Positions 46,497 to 59,145 of a DNA stretch of 64,000 nt are shown one piece after another. Within the stretch, counting starts at the first letter, position 1. Each line of letters opens with the position of its first letter. This stretch comes from Hamadaea tsunoensis DSM 44101. GTDB lineage: Bacteria > Actinomycetota > Actinomycetes > Mycobacteriales > Micromonosporaceae. Below the pieces are notes generated by a model that was not told where the DNA came from, made no database searches, and worked only from the letters and a program-made list of their open reading frames with translations. Location: the NCBI RefSeq assembly GCF_000428945.1, contig NZ_AUAX01000018.1, forward strand, positions 124,001-188,000. The letters run 5' to 3'. Position numbers and translations under genes: made by a program.

Positions 46497-48677
46497 CTAG
46501 TGCCGTCGGGCGCGTACGCGGGCCGCGTCGGGGTGGCCGAGACCGTCGAGGATCGCCAGTGCCCTTCGCCGGGCCGTGGCCGCCTCCGCCGGCCGGTGCG
46601 CGGCCGCGTACGCGTCGCCCAGGTGCTCGAGCACCTCGGACTGTTGCAGCAGATCCCCGGCCTGCCGGAAGAGCGCCAGCGCCTCCTCGTAGGCCGAGAT
46701 CGCCGCGGCGGCGCGGCCGTCCTGGTGGTGGATCCAGCCGATGCTGTCCCATGTGGACGCCTGGCCGGTCCGGTCGTCGAGCTCGGTCAGCAGCGCCAGG
46801 GCGGCCTGGCAGTGGGCCAGTCCGGCCGCCCGGTCGCCGAGCTGCGCCTGGTGCCAGCCGAGCGAGTTCAGCGCCCGCGCCTCGCCGAGCCGGTGCCCGA
46901 TCCGGCGGTAGGCCTCCAGCGCCGCCGAGACGTCCTGGACGTACCGGTCGGGCCGGCCGCGGCGCTCCCACATGAACATGCGGCCGTGCAGCGTACTGGC
47001 CTGGCCGAGGAGGTCGCCGGCCAGCGCGTACCGCTCGATCGCGGCGTCGTAGCTCGTCTCGGCCTCGTCGAACCGTCCCTTCTGGACGTACGCGCGGGCC
47101 AGCATCTGATGCGCGAACGCTTCGGCGTGCGGGTCACCGGCCCGGCGGGCGCCCTGGACCGCGACCCGCTCGGCGACGATCCAGTCGTCCCAGTAGCCGC
47201 GCCGGTCCAGGTGGTCCACCATCGTCCAGGGGAGCTGCCACGCGTACGCGGGCAGGCCGGCCGGGTGCCGCAGGAGAGCCATGAGGTTGACGTGTTCGGC
47301 CGCGAACCAGGCCAGCGCGGCGGCCTCGGTGGCGATCGGCTCGGGGGACACTTCGGCGGGCACCGGCGGGAGGACGAGCGGCCGCCGTCGCGGGTCGAGC
47401 AGCATCGCGGCCGTGCGACCGGTGCGCAGGTAGTGCTCGGCCAACCGTTGCCGGGCCGCGGCCGCTTCGTCCGGTGCGGCCAGCGTCGCCGCGTAGTCCC
47501 GGACCAGGTCGTGCAACGCGTACCGGCCGGGGCGGTGCTCGGTGAGCAGGCTCGCGGCGGTCAGTTCGTCGAGCGCCGGGCCCGCGTCGCCGCCGTTGAG
47601 GCTGTGGGCCGCCGCGGTCGAGATGTCCGGCCCCGGCGGGATGCCGAGCAGCCGGAACAGGCGCGCTCCGGCGGGGCTGAGCGCGCGGTAGGACCAGGAG
47701 ATCACGTTGCGCGGGTCGGTCGTGGCGTCGAGTCCCCGCAGCCCGTCCAGCCGCGACTCGGCCAGCTCGCCGACGATCGAGGCCAGCGAGGCCGAGGTCG
47801 CCGCCCGGGCCGCCACGGTCACCAGGGCCAGCGGCAGCCGGCCGGTCGCCTCGGCCAGCGCGCGCACGACGGCGGGGTCGGCCGGTACGCGTACGCCGCG
47901 CAGCCGCCGGGTGAGCAGCGCCTCGGCCTCGTCGGCGCGCAGCTGCTCCAGCATCAGCGGGGTCGCGCCGTGCGACGCGAGCAGCCCGGACAGCCGGCTG
48001 CGGCTCGTCACCACGACGGTGCAGCCGGTCTCGCCGGGCAGCAGCGGCCGGACCTGGCCGGCGTCGCGCGCGTTGTCCAGCACCAGCAGCATCCGGCGGC
48101 CGGCGAGAACGCTGCGCAGCAGGGCCGAGCGCGCGTCCAGCCCGTCCGGTACGCGGTCCGCCGGCACCAGGCCGACCAGCAGCGTACGCAGCGCCTCGTC
48201 CGGACTCATCGGGCCGTCCGGGTTGAAGCCGCGCAGATTGAGATACAGGTGCCCGTCCGGGAACCGGTCCCGGGCCGTGTGTCCCCAGTGGACGGCCAGC
48301 GCGGACTTCCCGACGCCGGGCGGGCCGGAGACGACGGCCAGGGAGGCCACGCTGCCGAGCCGGTCGAGCTCGCCGCGCCGTCCGATGAAGACGGCCGGGG
48401 GAGCGGGCAACTGCGCCGGTACGCCGTCCGCCGCCGGCGCCGCTTCCCGCCCGCCGGAGGACTGGTGGAACTCCGCCCGCTCGGTGTCGGCCAGGCCGAA
48501 CGCGTCCGCGAGCAGGCGTACGGTGGCGGGGCGAGGGCGGATGATCCGGCCGGTCTCGATGTCGCGCAGCGTACGCAGGCCGAGCCCGGACCGGGCGGCC
48601 AGGTCCTCTTGCGTCAGACCGAGCCGGAGGCGGTGACGGCGCACGGATTCCCCGAACAATCCCCGGTCGTCCCCCAC
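46497..48677 (-). CDS. XRE-HTH/NB-ARC/TPR regulator
   Basis: Protein of 726 residues. Residues 7-65 form an XRE helix-turn-helix (LRLGLTQEDLAARSGLGLRTL), residues ~95-330 an NB-ARC STAND ATPase with Walker A SGPPGVGKSAL (Lys124) and RMLLVLDNARDA, then a winged-helix region, and TPR repeats from ~520 to the end (GLAHCQAALALLTELDDRTG, AISAYEEALALFRQAGDLL). This layout resembles AfsR/GutR-like signalling ATPases that control development or secondary metabolism, but without the SARP output domain. Target genes are unknown. GTG start. Confidence 0.88.
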   Translation of the reverse strand: MGDDRGLFGESVRRHRLRLGLTQEDLAARSGLGLRTLRDIETGRIIRPRPATVRLLADAFGLADTERAEFHQSSGGREAAPAADGVPAQLPAPPAVFIGRRGELDRLGSVASLAVVSGPPGVGKSALAVHWGHTARDRFPDGHLYLNLRGFNPDGPMSPDEALRTLLVGLVPADRVPDGLDARSALLRSVLAGRRMLLVLDNARDAGQVRPLLPGETGCTVVVTSRSRLSGLLASHGATPLMLEQLRADEAEALLTRRLRGVRVPADPAVVRALAEATGRLPLALVTVAARAATSASLASIVGELAESRLDGLRGLDATTDPRNVISWSYRALSPAGARLFRLLGIPPGPDISTAAAHSLNGGDAGPALDELTAASLLTEHRPGRYALHDLVRDYAATLAAPDEAAAARQRLAEHYLRTGRTAAMLLDPRRRPLVLPPVPAEVSPEPIATEAAALAWFAAEHVNLMALLRHPAGLPAYAWQLPWTMVDHLDRRGYWDDWIVAERVAVQGARRAGDPHAEAFAHQMLARAYVQKGRFDEAETSYDAAIERYALAGDLLGQASTLHGRMFMWERRGRPDRYVQDVSAALEAYRRIGHRLGEARALNSLGWHQAQLGDRAAGLAHCQAALALLTELDDRTGQASTWDSIGWIHHQDGRAAAAISAYEEALALFRQAGDLLQQSEVLEHLGDAYAAAHRPAEAATARRRALAILDGLGHPDAARVRARRH

Positions 48678-48703
48678 GCATCGACGTTACCGAGCGCCGT
48701 CAA

Positions 48704-48730
48704 CGGCCCCGGGCGGTCAGCCCGGGGCCG
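48704..48730 (-). terminator. hairpin between lectin-like and NB-ARC genes
   Basis: Perfect 11-bp stem (CGGCCCCGGGC) with a 5-nt loop downstream of the lectin-like gene. Confidence 0.55.
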
Positions 48731-48773
48731 AGGGGCGGCCGTACGGCCACCGTCAGTCGTCAGAGGTCGGGCG

Positions 48774-49274
48774 TCAGTACCAGCCGATCCAGGGACCCTG
48801 GGACGGCGCGGTCTGCCGCATGAAGTGCTCGATGCCGTCGGGGCCGTAGGCGCCGACCCAGATCCGGCCGTCGATGAAGTAGCCGGTCCGCGGCGAGCCG
48901 GTCAGGATGCCGCCGAAGTTGTCGGTGCCGGACCAGCCGCCGGACTTCGCACCGTCCTGCCACATGTGCAGCATCTCGTGGCTGGGGTTGATCCAGTACA
49001 CCTCGAGCCGGCAGTCCTTGTTGCGGGCGGCCGCCGGGTAGTAGAGCATCCAGACGTTCATGCTCACCCAGCCGCTCCACGAGCCGCCGGCGGTGAGCTG
49101 CCAGCGGTGGTACAGCGTGTCGTTGATGTTCGCGAACTGTTCCAGCCGCTGGTCGCAGTTGGGGATCTCGGCGACGACGAGCGCGGCCCCGGCCGCCTGG
49201 ACGTGGGTCAGCGCGCCGGCCGCCATGGTCAGCGCGATGATCGGCGCTGCCAGCCGGCGCAGGAGCTTGGACAT
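48774..49274 (-). CDS. secreted lectin-like protein
   Basis: Protein of 166 residues with a signal peptide (LLRRLAAPIIALTMAAGALTHVQA). The mature part has a few blades like PLL/fucolectin-type propellers: RLEQFANINDTLYHRWQL, SWSGWVSMN, EVYWINPSHEMLHMWQDG, GWSGTDNFGG. A full propeller needs about seven blades, so it may oligomerise or be a truncated relative. GGAGGAACCG precedes the ATG. Binding of sugar at the surface is inferred only. Confidence 0.6.
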   Translation of the reverse strand: MSKLLRRLAAPIIALTMAAGALTHVQAAGAALVVAEIPNCDQRLEQFANINDTLYHRWQLTAGGSWSGWVSMNVWMLYYPAAARNKDCRLEVYWINPSHEMLHMWQDGAKSGGWSGTDNFGGILTGSPRTGYFIDGRIWVGAYGPDGIEHFMRQTAPSQGPWIGWY

Positions 49275-49754
49275 CGGTTCCTCCGCGGGAGGTCTGCGGG
49301 ATCGCTCGGGTGCGATTCCCCCGTGCCCTCCACGGTCCCGGCTGCCGGCGGTGCGCGACAGGCGGTCCGGCGGCGGTTGACCGGCGGCTTGCCCTGCCGG
49401 GCGCCGCGCGGCCGCTCCTTCGGGGATCTCGAATATGTGACGGTTTCTTTATCGATGGTTGACACGGCGCGCCCGCGGAGCGAACCTATGTCGAACATAT
49501 CGACCGAGGTCCAACAGTAACCATCACAGCCCCACATCGCGGAGCGCCCCGCGAACACCCCCTCTCGTCAGGGGCGATGTCCGCGTGCCGCGGCGGGCTG
49601 ATTCAACGCAACTCAACGGACCCCGGTCGCCAGCACGATTCACCTGCCCCCTCGCCCCGCGCTCAGGGCGAGCCCCTGCCACTCGGATGACAACGTTGTC
49701 TCAGTCCGAAACAGACTCCTCCCGGTTGCTCCCACCTGTCGAAGGAGAGAAGAC
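49275..49754. promoter_or_regulatory. 480-bp control region upstream of the GH59 gene
   Basis: No gene seen. TTGACA at 49459-49464 with ACCTAT 19 bp downstream is a candidate promoter, followed by the small palindrome TATGTCGAACATA (49487-49499). At 49689-49700 the perfect 12-bp palindrome GACAACGTTGTC looks like a LacI-family operator, about 55 bp before the ATG. Confidence 0.5.
49689..49700. promoter_or_regulatory. LacI-like operator GACAACGTTGTC
   Basis: Perfect palindrome with central CG, as in LacI/GalR operators. Its halves recur as CGGACAACGT and AACGTTGTCCG between the GH35 and GH26-like genes. Confidence 0.5.
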
Positions 49755-52538
49755 ATGCACCCTCCGGTTCGCGTACGCGCATTCCGGCTGGCGGTGACCG
49801 CTGCCGCGCTGCTACTGGCGGCCGGCGTGACCACCGCCGTGATCGCCACCCCGGCCCAGGCCGCCACGACCACCGTCGCGCTCAACGGCGGTGTCGTCGG
49901 GCGTACGTTCGACGGGGTCGGCGCGATCAGCGGCGGCGGCGGCAACTCGCGCCTCCTGATCGACTACCCGGCCGCCCAGCGGTCGCAGATCCTCGACTAC
50001 CTTTTCAAGCCCGGCTACGGGGCCGCCGTGCAGCTGCTGAAGCTGGAGATCGGCGGGGACGCGAACTCCACCGACGGCTCCGAACCCAGCCACGAGCACG
50101 TACGCGGCGACGTCAACTGCAACGTCGGCTACGAGTTCTGGCTCGGCGAGCAGGCCGTCGCCCGCAACCCGAACATCAAGCTGGTCGCCCTGCCCTGGGC
50201 GGCACCCGGCTGGATCGGCGGCGGCAACTTCTGGTCGCAGGACATGATCGACTATGACGTCGCCTGGCTCAACTGCGCGAGGCAGCACGGCCTGACGATC
50301 AACTATCTCGGCGGCTGGAACGAGCGCGGCCACGACAGCACCTGGTACAAGAACCTGCGTACCGGGCTGAACAACGCGGGCTTCTCCTCGGTCCAGATCG
50401 TCGGCGACGACAGCGGCTGGGGGCTGGCCGACGAGTTCGCGGGCGACGCCACGCTGAAGAACGCCGTCGGCGTGCTGGGCGACCACTACGTGTGCGGCTA
50501 CCTGTCGCAGGCCGACTCGTGCTCCACCACCACCAACGCCCGCAACAGCGGCGAGCCCCTGTGGGCCAGCGAGTTCGGCTCGCAGGACGACAACGACGGC
50601 GTGGTCCCGTTCATCCGCACGATCACCCGCGGGTATCTGGACGCGAGCCTCACCGGGTTCATGAACTGGCCGCTGATCGCCGCCATCACCCCCAACCTCC
50701 CGTACGCGACCGTCGGCCTCATGGACGCGGGCTCGCCGTGGTCGGGCTCCTACCGGGTCGGCAAGAACCTCTGGGCGAGCGCCCAGGTCACCCAGTTCAC
50801 CCAGCCCGGCTGGCACTTCCTGGACAGCTCGGCGAGCGCGTACCTGGGCGGGAACCGGGCCAACGGCAGCTACGTATCGCTCAAGTCGACCAACAACAGC
50901 GACTACTCGACGATCTATGAGACGAGCGGGTCGACGGCCGCGCAGACGGTGAACGTGACCGTCTCCGGCGGCCTGAGCACCGGCACCGTGCACGTCTGGT
51001 CGACCGACATGGGCTCGTCGAACCCGGCCGACTACTTCGTCAAGCAGGCCGACGTCACCCCGAGCGGCGGCACCTACTCGCTCACGTTGCAGCCCAACCG
51101 CATCTACACCGTCACCACCACGACCGGCCAGGGCAAGGGCACCGCCGCCGGCCCCGCGACCAGCTCGCTGCCGCTGCCCTACAGCGACGACTTCGACGCG
51201 TACGCGACGCGCTCGGAGGCCAAGTACTTCTCCGACATGCAGGGCTCCTACGAGGTCCGGCCGTGCGTCGCCGGACACGGTGGACAGTGCCTGCAGCAGG
51301 TCGCCCCGGTACGCCCGATCAACTGGCAGGACGACAGCGACGCGTACACGCTGGTGGGCGATCCCGCGTGGTCGAACTACACCGTCAGCGTCGACGTCGA
51401 CCTGCAGCAGGCCGGGACGGTGACCCTGCTCGGCCGGGCGAACACGCAGCTGCGGCCGCAGTACAAGCAGGCGGCGTACCAGTTGCGGCTCAGCAACTCC
51501 GGCGCGTGGTCGATCGCCCGCAACTCCACCGGCGGAGTCCTGACGACGCTCACCTCCGGTACGCACGCCGCCCTGGCGCTCAACAGCTGGCACACGATCA
51601 AGCTGGGCTTCTCCGGCGATCAGATCACGGCCACGCTGGACGGCGCCACCCTCGGTACGGCGAGCGACAGCGCCTTCCAGACCGGCCAGGCGGGCTTCGG
51701 CGTGGTGGGCTACCAGACCGACATGATCGACAACTTCTCGGTCACCCCGAACGCGGCCGGGAACGTCAGCGGCGTCCTCAAGGGCCGGGAGTCGGGGCTG
51801 TGCGTCGACGTCCCGGGCCAGAGCACGACCAACGGCACCGCCGTGACGCTGTACGACTGCAACGGCGGGACCAACCAGCGCTGGACGCTGACCCCGGCGC
51901 AGCAGCTGACGGTCTACGGCACCAAGTGCCTGGACGTCAACGGCAGCGGTACGGCGGACGGGACGGTCGTGCAGATCTACGACTGCAACGGCACCGGGGC
52001 CCAGAAGTGGACGATCAACGCCGACGGCTCGGTGGTCAACACCGGGTCGGGCAAGTGCCTGGACGTCAGCGGTCACGGACTGGTCAACGGCTCGCCGATC
52101 GTGATCTGGGGCTGCAACGGCGGGACGAACCAGAAGTTCGACCGGGGCGCGGCCGCCGGCATCCTCAAGGGACAGAGCTCGGGGCGCTGCGTCGACCTGC
52201 CCGCCGGCAACCCGGCCAACGGCACCAAGGTCGCGTTGTGGGACTGCAACAACGGCACGAACCAGGCGTGGACGTCGACCGTCACCAATCAGCTGACGGT
52301 CTTCGACAACCGCTGCCTGGAGGCGGCCGGCGGGGCGACCGCCGACGGCACGGCCGTGCAGATCTACGACTGCAACGGCACCGCCGCGCAGCAGTGGCGG
52401 GTCCGGTCGGGCGGCGCGGTCGTCAACGTCGCGTCCGGCAAGTGCCTGGACGCGTCGGGCAACGGCACCGCCAACAACACGCCGCTGGTGATCTGGCCGT
52501 GCAACGGGGCCGGCAACCAGGTGTGGTCCCGCAACTGA
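49755..52538 (+). CDS. secreted GH59 galactocerebrosidase-like enzyme with two ricin-B domains
   Basis: Protein of 927 residues: signal peptide ending near AQA, then a GH59 catalytic region close in order and motifs to animal galactocerebrosidase (TFDGVGAISGGGGNSRLL, LLKLEIGGDANSTDGSEPSH). The acid/base is Glu190 in GGWNERGHD and the nucleophile Glu273 in WASEFGSQ. The beta-sandwich and lectin-like domain of GALC follow (NNFS-type end around residue 660). Two ricin-B (CBM13) trefoils fill residues ~670-927 with repeated QIYDCNGT and W motifs. GGAG seven bases upstream. It should release galactose from beta-galactosides such as galactolipids or galactans; the ricin modules anchor it to sugar polymers. 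Confidence 0.88.
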   Translation: MHPPVRVRAFRLAVTAAALLLAAGVTTAVIATPAQAATTTVALNGGVVGRTFDGVGAISGGGGNSRLLIDYPAAQRSQILDYLFKPGYGAAVQLLKLEIGGDANSTDGSEPSHEHVRGDVNCNVGYEFWLGEQAVARNPNIKLVALPWAAPGWIGGGNFWSQDMIDYDVAWLNCARQHGLTINYLGGWNERGHDSTWYKNLRTGLNNAGFSSVQIVGDDSGWGLADEFAGDATLKNAVGVLGDHYVCGYLSQADSCSTTTNARNSGEPLWASEFGSQDDNDGVVPFIRTITRGYLDASLTGFMNWPLIAAITPNLPYATVGLMDAGSPWSGSYRVGKNLWASAQVTQFTQPGWHFLDSSASAYLGGNRANGSYVSLKSTNNSDYSTIYETSGSTAAQTVNVTVSGGLSTGTVHVWSTDMGSSNPADYFVKQADVTPSGGTYSLTLQPNRIYTVTTTTGQGKGTAAGPATSSLPLPYSDDFDAYATRSEAKYFSDMQGSYEVRPCVAGHGGQCLQQVAPVRPINWQDDSDAYTLVGDPAWSNYTVSVDVDLQQAGTVTLLGRANTQLRPQYKQAAYQLRLSNSGAWSIARNSTGGVLTTLTSGTHAALALNSWHTIKLGFSGDQITATLDGATLGTASDSAFQTGQAGFGVVGYQTDMIDNFSVTPNAAGNVSGVLKGRESGLCVDVPGQSTTNGTAVTLYDCNGGTNQRWTLTPAQQLTVYGTKCLDVNGSGTADGTVVQIYDCNGTGAQKWTINADGSVVNTGSGKCLDVSGHGLVNGSPIVIWGCNGGTNQKFDRGAAAGILKGQSSGRCVDLPAGNPANGTKVALWDCNNGTNQAWTSTVTNQLTVFDNRCLEAAGGATADGTAVQIYDCNGTAAQQWRVRSGGAVVNVASGKCLDASGNGTANNTPLVIWPCNGAGNQVWSRN

Positions 52539-56395
<3,857 letters not shown>

Positions 56396-56431
56396 CCGGT
56401 GCGACCGGTTGCCTCCGTAGGTTCGCGTCCG

Positions 56432-56513
56432 TGCCGAAGATCCGGTTTGGATCAGGGTTCAGCACGTAATCTTGGGCCAAGATTACGGTGATTTCCCTGA
56501 TCCAAACCGGATC
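56432..56513. repeat. dispersed palindromic repeat, family 1, complete copy; also bidirectional terminator
   Basis: Nested palindromes between convergent genes: outer perfect 19-bp arms at 56439-56457 and 56495-56513 (GATCCGGTTTGGATCAGGG and complement), inner AATCTTGGGCCAAGATT at 56468-56484. The left half is almost identical to 44282-44333. Confidence 0.7.
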
Positions 56514-56533
56514 ATCGGTCCGCCCGGCCGCGG

Positions 56534-57094
56534 TCAGACGGGTCTGCCCAGGAAGGCCAGCAGGCGGTTGTGGGCGGGTGCGTCCGGTGCTGTCGGTCGG
56601 GCGGGGCCGAAGGCGCCCATCTGGCGGAACGGGTCCATGTCCACGTCCGCCATGAGGCCCAGCAGGTCGGCGCAGAGCCGGTCGTCGACGAGTTCGGGGG
56701 TGCCCGCGACGACGGCGAGGTCGGCCCCGTGCACGAGCACCTCGGTGAGGTGGATCAAGGCCGCGACCGGTCCCGGCATCGGGCCGAAGGACAGCCGGAC
56801 GGTCGTGTCCAACGCGGACGGCAACTGCCAGGCCGCGCGGTCGAGTGCGGCCGCGGTCGCGTACGCCCGGCGGGGATCGTCGCCGAGCCAGTCGTCGTGG
56901 TGGTCGCCGCCGGGCGTACTCCCGGTGAGCTCGGCGGCGAAGATGCGCATGCCGCCGACCAGGTGGTTGAGCTCGAAACGCCGGTCCCAGCCGGCGCAGA
57001 GCGACGGCCGGCCGAGGTCGGCGGGGGACAGCCGGTCGACGATCGCGCCGGTCATGTCGAGGGCGGCGTCGATGCGGTCGATGACGCTGGTCAT
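56534..57094 (-). CDS. TIGR03086/maleylpyruvate-isomerase-like metal-binding protein
   Basis: Protein of 186 residues of the DinB-like four-helix family (TIGR03086, mycothiol-dependent maleylpyruvate isomerase N-terminal type): SLCAGWDRRFELNHLVGGM and LIHLTEVLVHGADLAV supply the metal-ligand histidines. Role unknown; family members use mycothiol or act in small-molecule detoxification. GGAG six bases before the ATG. Divergent from a TetR gene, with a TetR-type operator 12 bp upstream of its start, so it is probably the regulated target. Confidence 0.8.
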   Translation of the reverse strand: MTSVIDRIDAALDMTGAIVDRLSPADLGRPSLCAGWDRRFELNHLVGGMRIFAAELTGSTPGGDHHDDWLGDDPRRAYATAAALDRAAWQLPSALDTTVRLSFGPMPGPVAALIHLTEVLVHGADLAVVAGTPELVDDRLCADLLGLMADVDMDPFRQMGAFGPARPTAPDAPAHNRLLAFLGRPV

Positions 57095-57105
57095 GGCGGA
57101 CTCCT

Positions 57106-57128
57106 TAACGCAGGTGAGGACTGCATTA
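57106..57128. promoter_or_regulatory. TetR operator, site 1
   Basis: TAACGCA, nine bases, TGCATTA. One mismatch from the perfect site 2. Located just upstream of the metal-binding protein gene. Confidence 0.65.
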
Positions 57129-57152
57129 GTGACGCTAGGCGCGGCGCCGTAC

Positions 57153-57175
57153 TAACGCAAGTGTGAGCTGCGTTA
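57153..57175. promoter_or_regulatory. TetR operator, site 2
   Basis: TAACGCA, nine bases, TGCGTTA, a perfect inverted repeat 10 bp before the TetR start. Site centres are 47 bp apart. Confidence 0.7.
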
Positions 57176-57185
57176 AGCTCGGGCC

Positions 57186-57752
57186 ATGGAGAGCGCGAAG
57201 CGGCCGGGCGGGCGGAGTGCCCGCGTCCGCGCGGCGGTGCACCAGGCGGTCGCCGATCTGGCCGCCGAGCGCGGCTACGGCGCGTTCACGATCGGCGACG
57301 TCGCGGCCCGCGCGCAGGTCGCCGACACCAGCATCTACCGCCGCTGGGGGACCCTCGAAGCGCTCACCGCCGACGTCGCCCTGGCCTGGCTGACGGCCAC
57401 CTCGCCCATGCCCGACACCGGCAGCCTGCGCGGCGACCTGCACGCGTACGCCGCCGGGGTGGCCCGGGACGTCTCCGGGCCGGCCGGACTCGCCGTGCTG
57501 CGCCTGGTCGTCGCCCTCGACACGGCAGGCGAGTCCGGAGTCGCCGCCCGGGACGCGTTCCTCGCCGAGCGCGGCCGCCAGCTGCAGCAGATGCTCGACC
57601 GGGGAGCCGCGCGCGGCGAGCCGATCTGCTCCACATTGGACATCGTGGACCACGTCCTGGCGCCGTTGTACATCCGCACGCTGTTCGGCCTCGGCCCGAT
57701 CACCCCGGAATACGTCGCCGGCCTCGTCGACCGGCTGCTGTACGGCGCCTGA
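57186..57752 (+). CDS. TetR-family repressor
   Basis: Protein of 188 residues. N-terminal helix-turn-helix AFTIGDVAARAQVADTSIYR, then the usual all-helical ligand domain (VLRLVVALDTAGESGV, LAPLYIRTLFGLG). ATG chosen; the upstream open frame lacks a ribosome binding site. Two matching 23-bp operators lie in the 91-bp gap to the divergent gene, so it probably represses both itself and that gene until a ligand binds (inference). Confidence 0.9.
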   Translation: MESAKRPGGRSARVRAAVHQAVADLAAERGYGAFTIGDVAARAQVADTSIYRRWGTLEALTADVALAWLTATSPMPDTGSLRGDLHAYAAGVARDVSGPAGLAVLRLVVALDTAGESGVAARDAFLAERGRQLQQMLDRGAARGEPICSTLDIVDHVLAPLYIRTLFGLGPITPEYVAGLVDRLLYGA

Positions 57753-57827
57753 CCGGCCGCCCTGGTCGTCAGAGCTATCCGCTGATTCCGGCACATGGCG
57801 GCCCGGTGCCCGGTTACGGTGCTGTCG

Positions 57828-59042
57828 ATGGCTGTTCAGCAGGGAAAACTCGGACGGCGGTGGGCCGCGGTGGTGCTGGCGGCCGCCCTGGCGACGTCTA
57901 CCTTCGCCACACCCGCCTCGGCTGCGACCGTCCCTTGTCCCCATGACGCGGCGGCGAACGTCGACCATCCGCCGCTGCCCGCGCACCCGGCGGCCGATCA
58001 CTACCAGCGGGCCATCGGCGGGCGCCGGCTGGACACGCCGGGACTCGTCGTACCCGGCAAGGGCGCCCGCCCGCCTGCCGTCTCGGCGACGTCGTGGCTG
58101 GTCGCCGACCTCGACACCGGCGAGATCCTGGGCAGTTGCGGACCGCACGAGTACGCGGCGCCGGCGAGCGTACAGAAGCTGCTGCTGGCCGCCACGTTCG
58201 TCGGCCGGCTCGACCCTAACCAGCTGATCACGGTGACGCCGGGCGATCTCGACATCCCGCCGGACAGCTCGATGGTCGGGCTTGTGCCGGGCGGACGGTA
58301 CCGCGTCGAGACGCTGTGGCTGGGGCTGCTGCTGCAGTCGGGCAACGACGCCGCCAACGTGCTCGCCCGGCTCGGCGGCGGAACCGTGGCCCGTGGAGTG
58401 GCGGCGATGAACGCGGAGGCGGCCCGGCTCGGCGCCTACCAGACCCACGCCGTCACGCCGTCGGGATATGACGGGCCCGGCCAGTTCACCAGCGCGTACG
58501 ACCTGGCGCTCATCGCCCGGGCCTGTTTCGCCGACGACGCCTTCCGCCGGTACACGGCCACGCGGACCGCGTACATGCCCGCCCAGCCGCCGAAGTACAA
58601 GGGCTTCGCCTTCCAGAACCAGAACCAGCTGCTCTACGAGTACCCCGGGGCGATCGGCGGCAAGACCGGCTTCACCGACCTCGCCCGGCACACCTATGTC
58701 GGGGCGGCCCAGCGCGGCAACCGGCGGCTGGTCGTCACCCTGCTGGGCGCCGAGTCCTGGCCGCAGGCCGGCTGGGAGCAGGGGGTGGCCCTGCTGAACT
58801 GGGGATTCGGGCTGCCCACGGGGACGTCGGTGGGCAACCTCGTCGAACCGGGCCAGGCGCCCCCGACCCCGCGTCCGTCCCCGTCGCCGAGTGCGGCGGC
58901 CGCCGTGGCCGCCGTCCCCGCCGTCGTGAACGATCCGGGGTGGACGCCGGCGACGACCATCGCGGTCGGCGTCCTCGGCATCGTGGGGATCGGCCTGCTG
59001 GCCGGCGTCACCCGGTGGATCCGCCGGCCCCGCCGCCGCTGA
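57828..59042 (+). CDS. D-alanyl-D-alanine carboxypeptidase (peptidase S11)
   Basis: Protein of 404 residues: signal peptide (VVLAAALATSTFATPASA), then penicillin-binding transpeptidase fold with S114VQK, S171GN and K279TG in GGKTGFTDLARH, the three active-site motifs. A Pro/Ser/Ala-rich linker precedes a C-terminal membrane anchor (AVGVLGIVGIGLLAGV). It trims the terminal D-Ala of peptidoglycan stem peptides outside the membrane. TACGGT (57815-57820) lies seven bases before the ATG; no Shine-Dalgarno, so probably leaderless. A longer GTG/ATG start at 57795 gives no better signal peptide. Confidence 0.92.
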   Translation: MAVQQGKLGRRWAAVVLAAALATSTFATPASAATVPCPHDAAANVDHPPLPAHPAADHYQRAIGGRRLDTPGLVVPGKGARPPAVSATSWLVADLDTGEILGSCGPHEYAAPASVQKLLLAATFVGRLDPNQLITVTPGDLDIPPDSSMVGLVPGGRYRVETLWLGLLLQSGNDAANVLARLGGGTVARGVAAMNAEAARLGAYQTHAVTPSGYDGPGQFTSAYDLALIARACFADDAFRRYTATRTAYMPAQPPKYKGFAFQNQNQLLYEYPGAIGGKTGFTDLARHTYVGAAQRGNRRLVVTLLGAESWPQAGWEQGVALLNWGFGLPTGTSVGNLVEPGQAPPTPRPSPSPSAAAAVAAVPAVVNDPGWTPATTIAVGVLGIVGIGLLAGVTRWIRRPRRR

Positions 59043-59145
59043 TGGTCATGCTCGATGCTGCCTGACCGGACACGCGGCGGCGGGGGACTTCACGGAACTC
59101 TCGGTGGCCGAGCGGGCCCGACGGCGTGCTGCCTGCTACGGGGTC

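Noticed and set aside
46500-49520. 1006-codon plus-strand frame opposite the NB-ARC and lectin-like genes
   Set aside because: Spans several real minus-strand genes and has no domains; typical antisense frame in GC-rich DNA.
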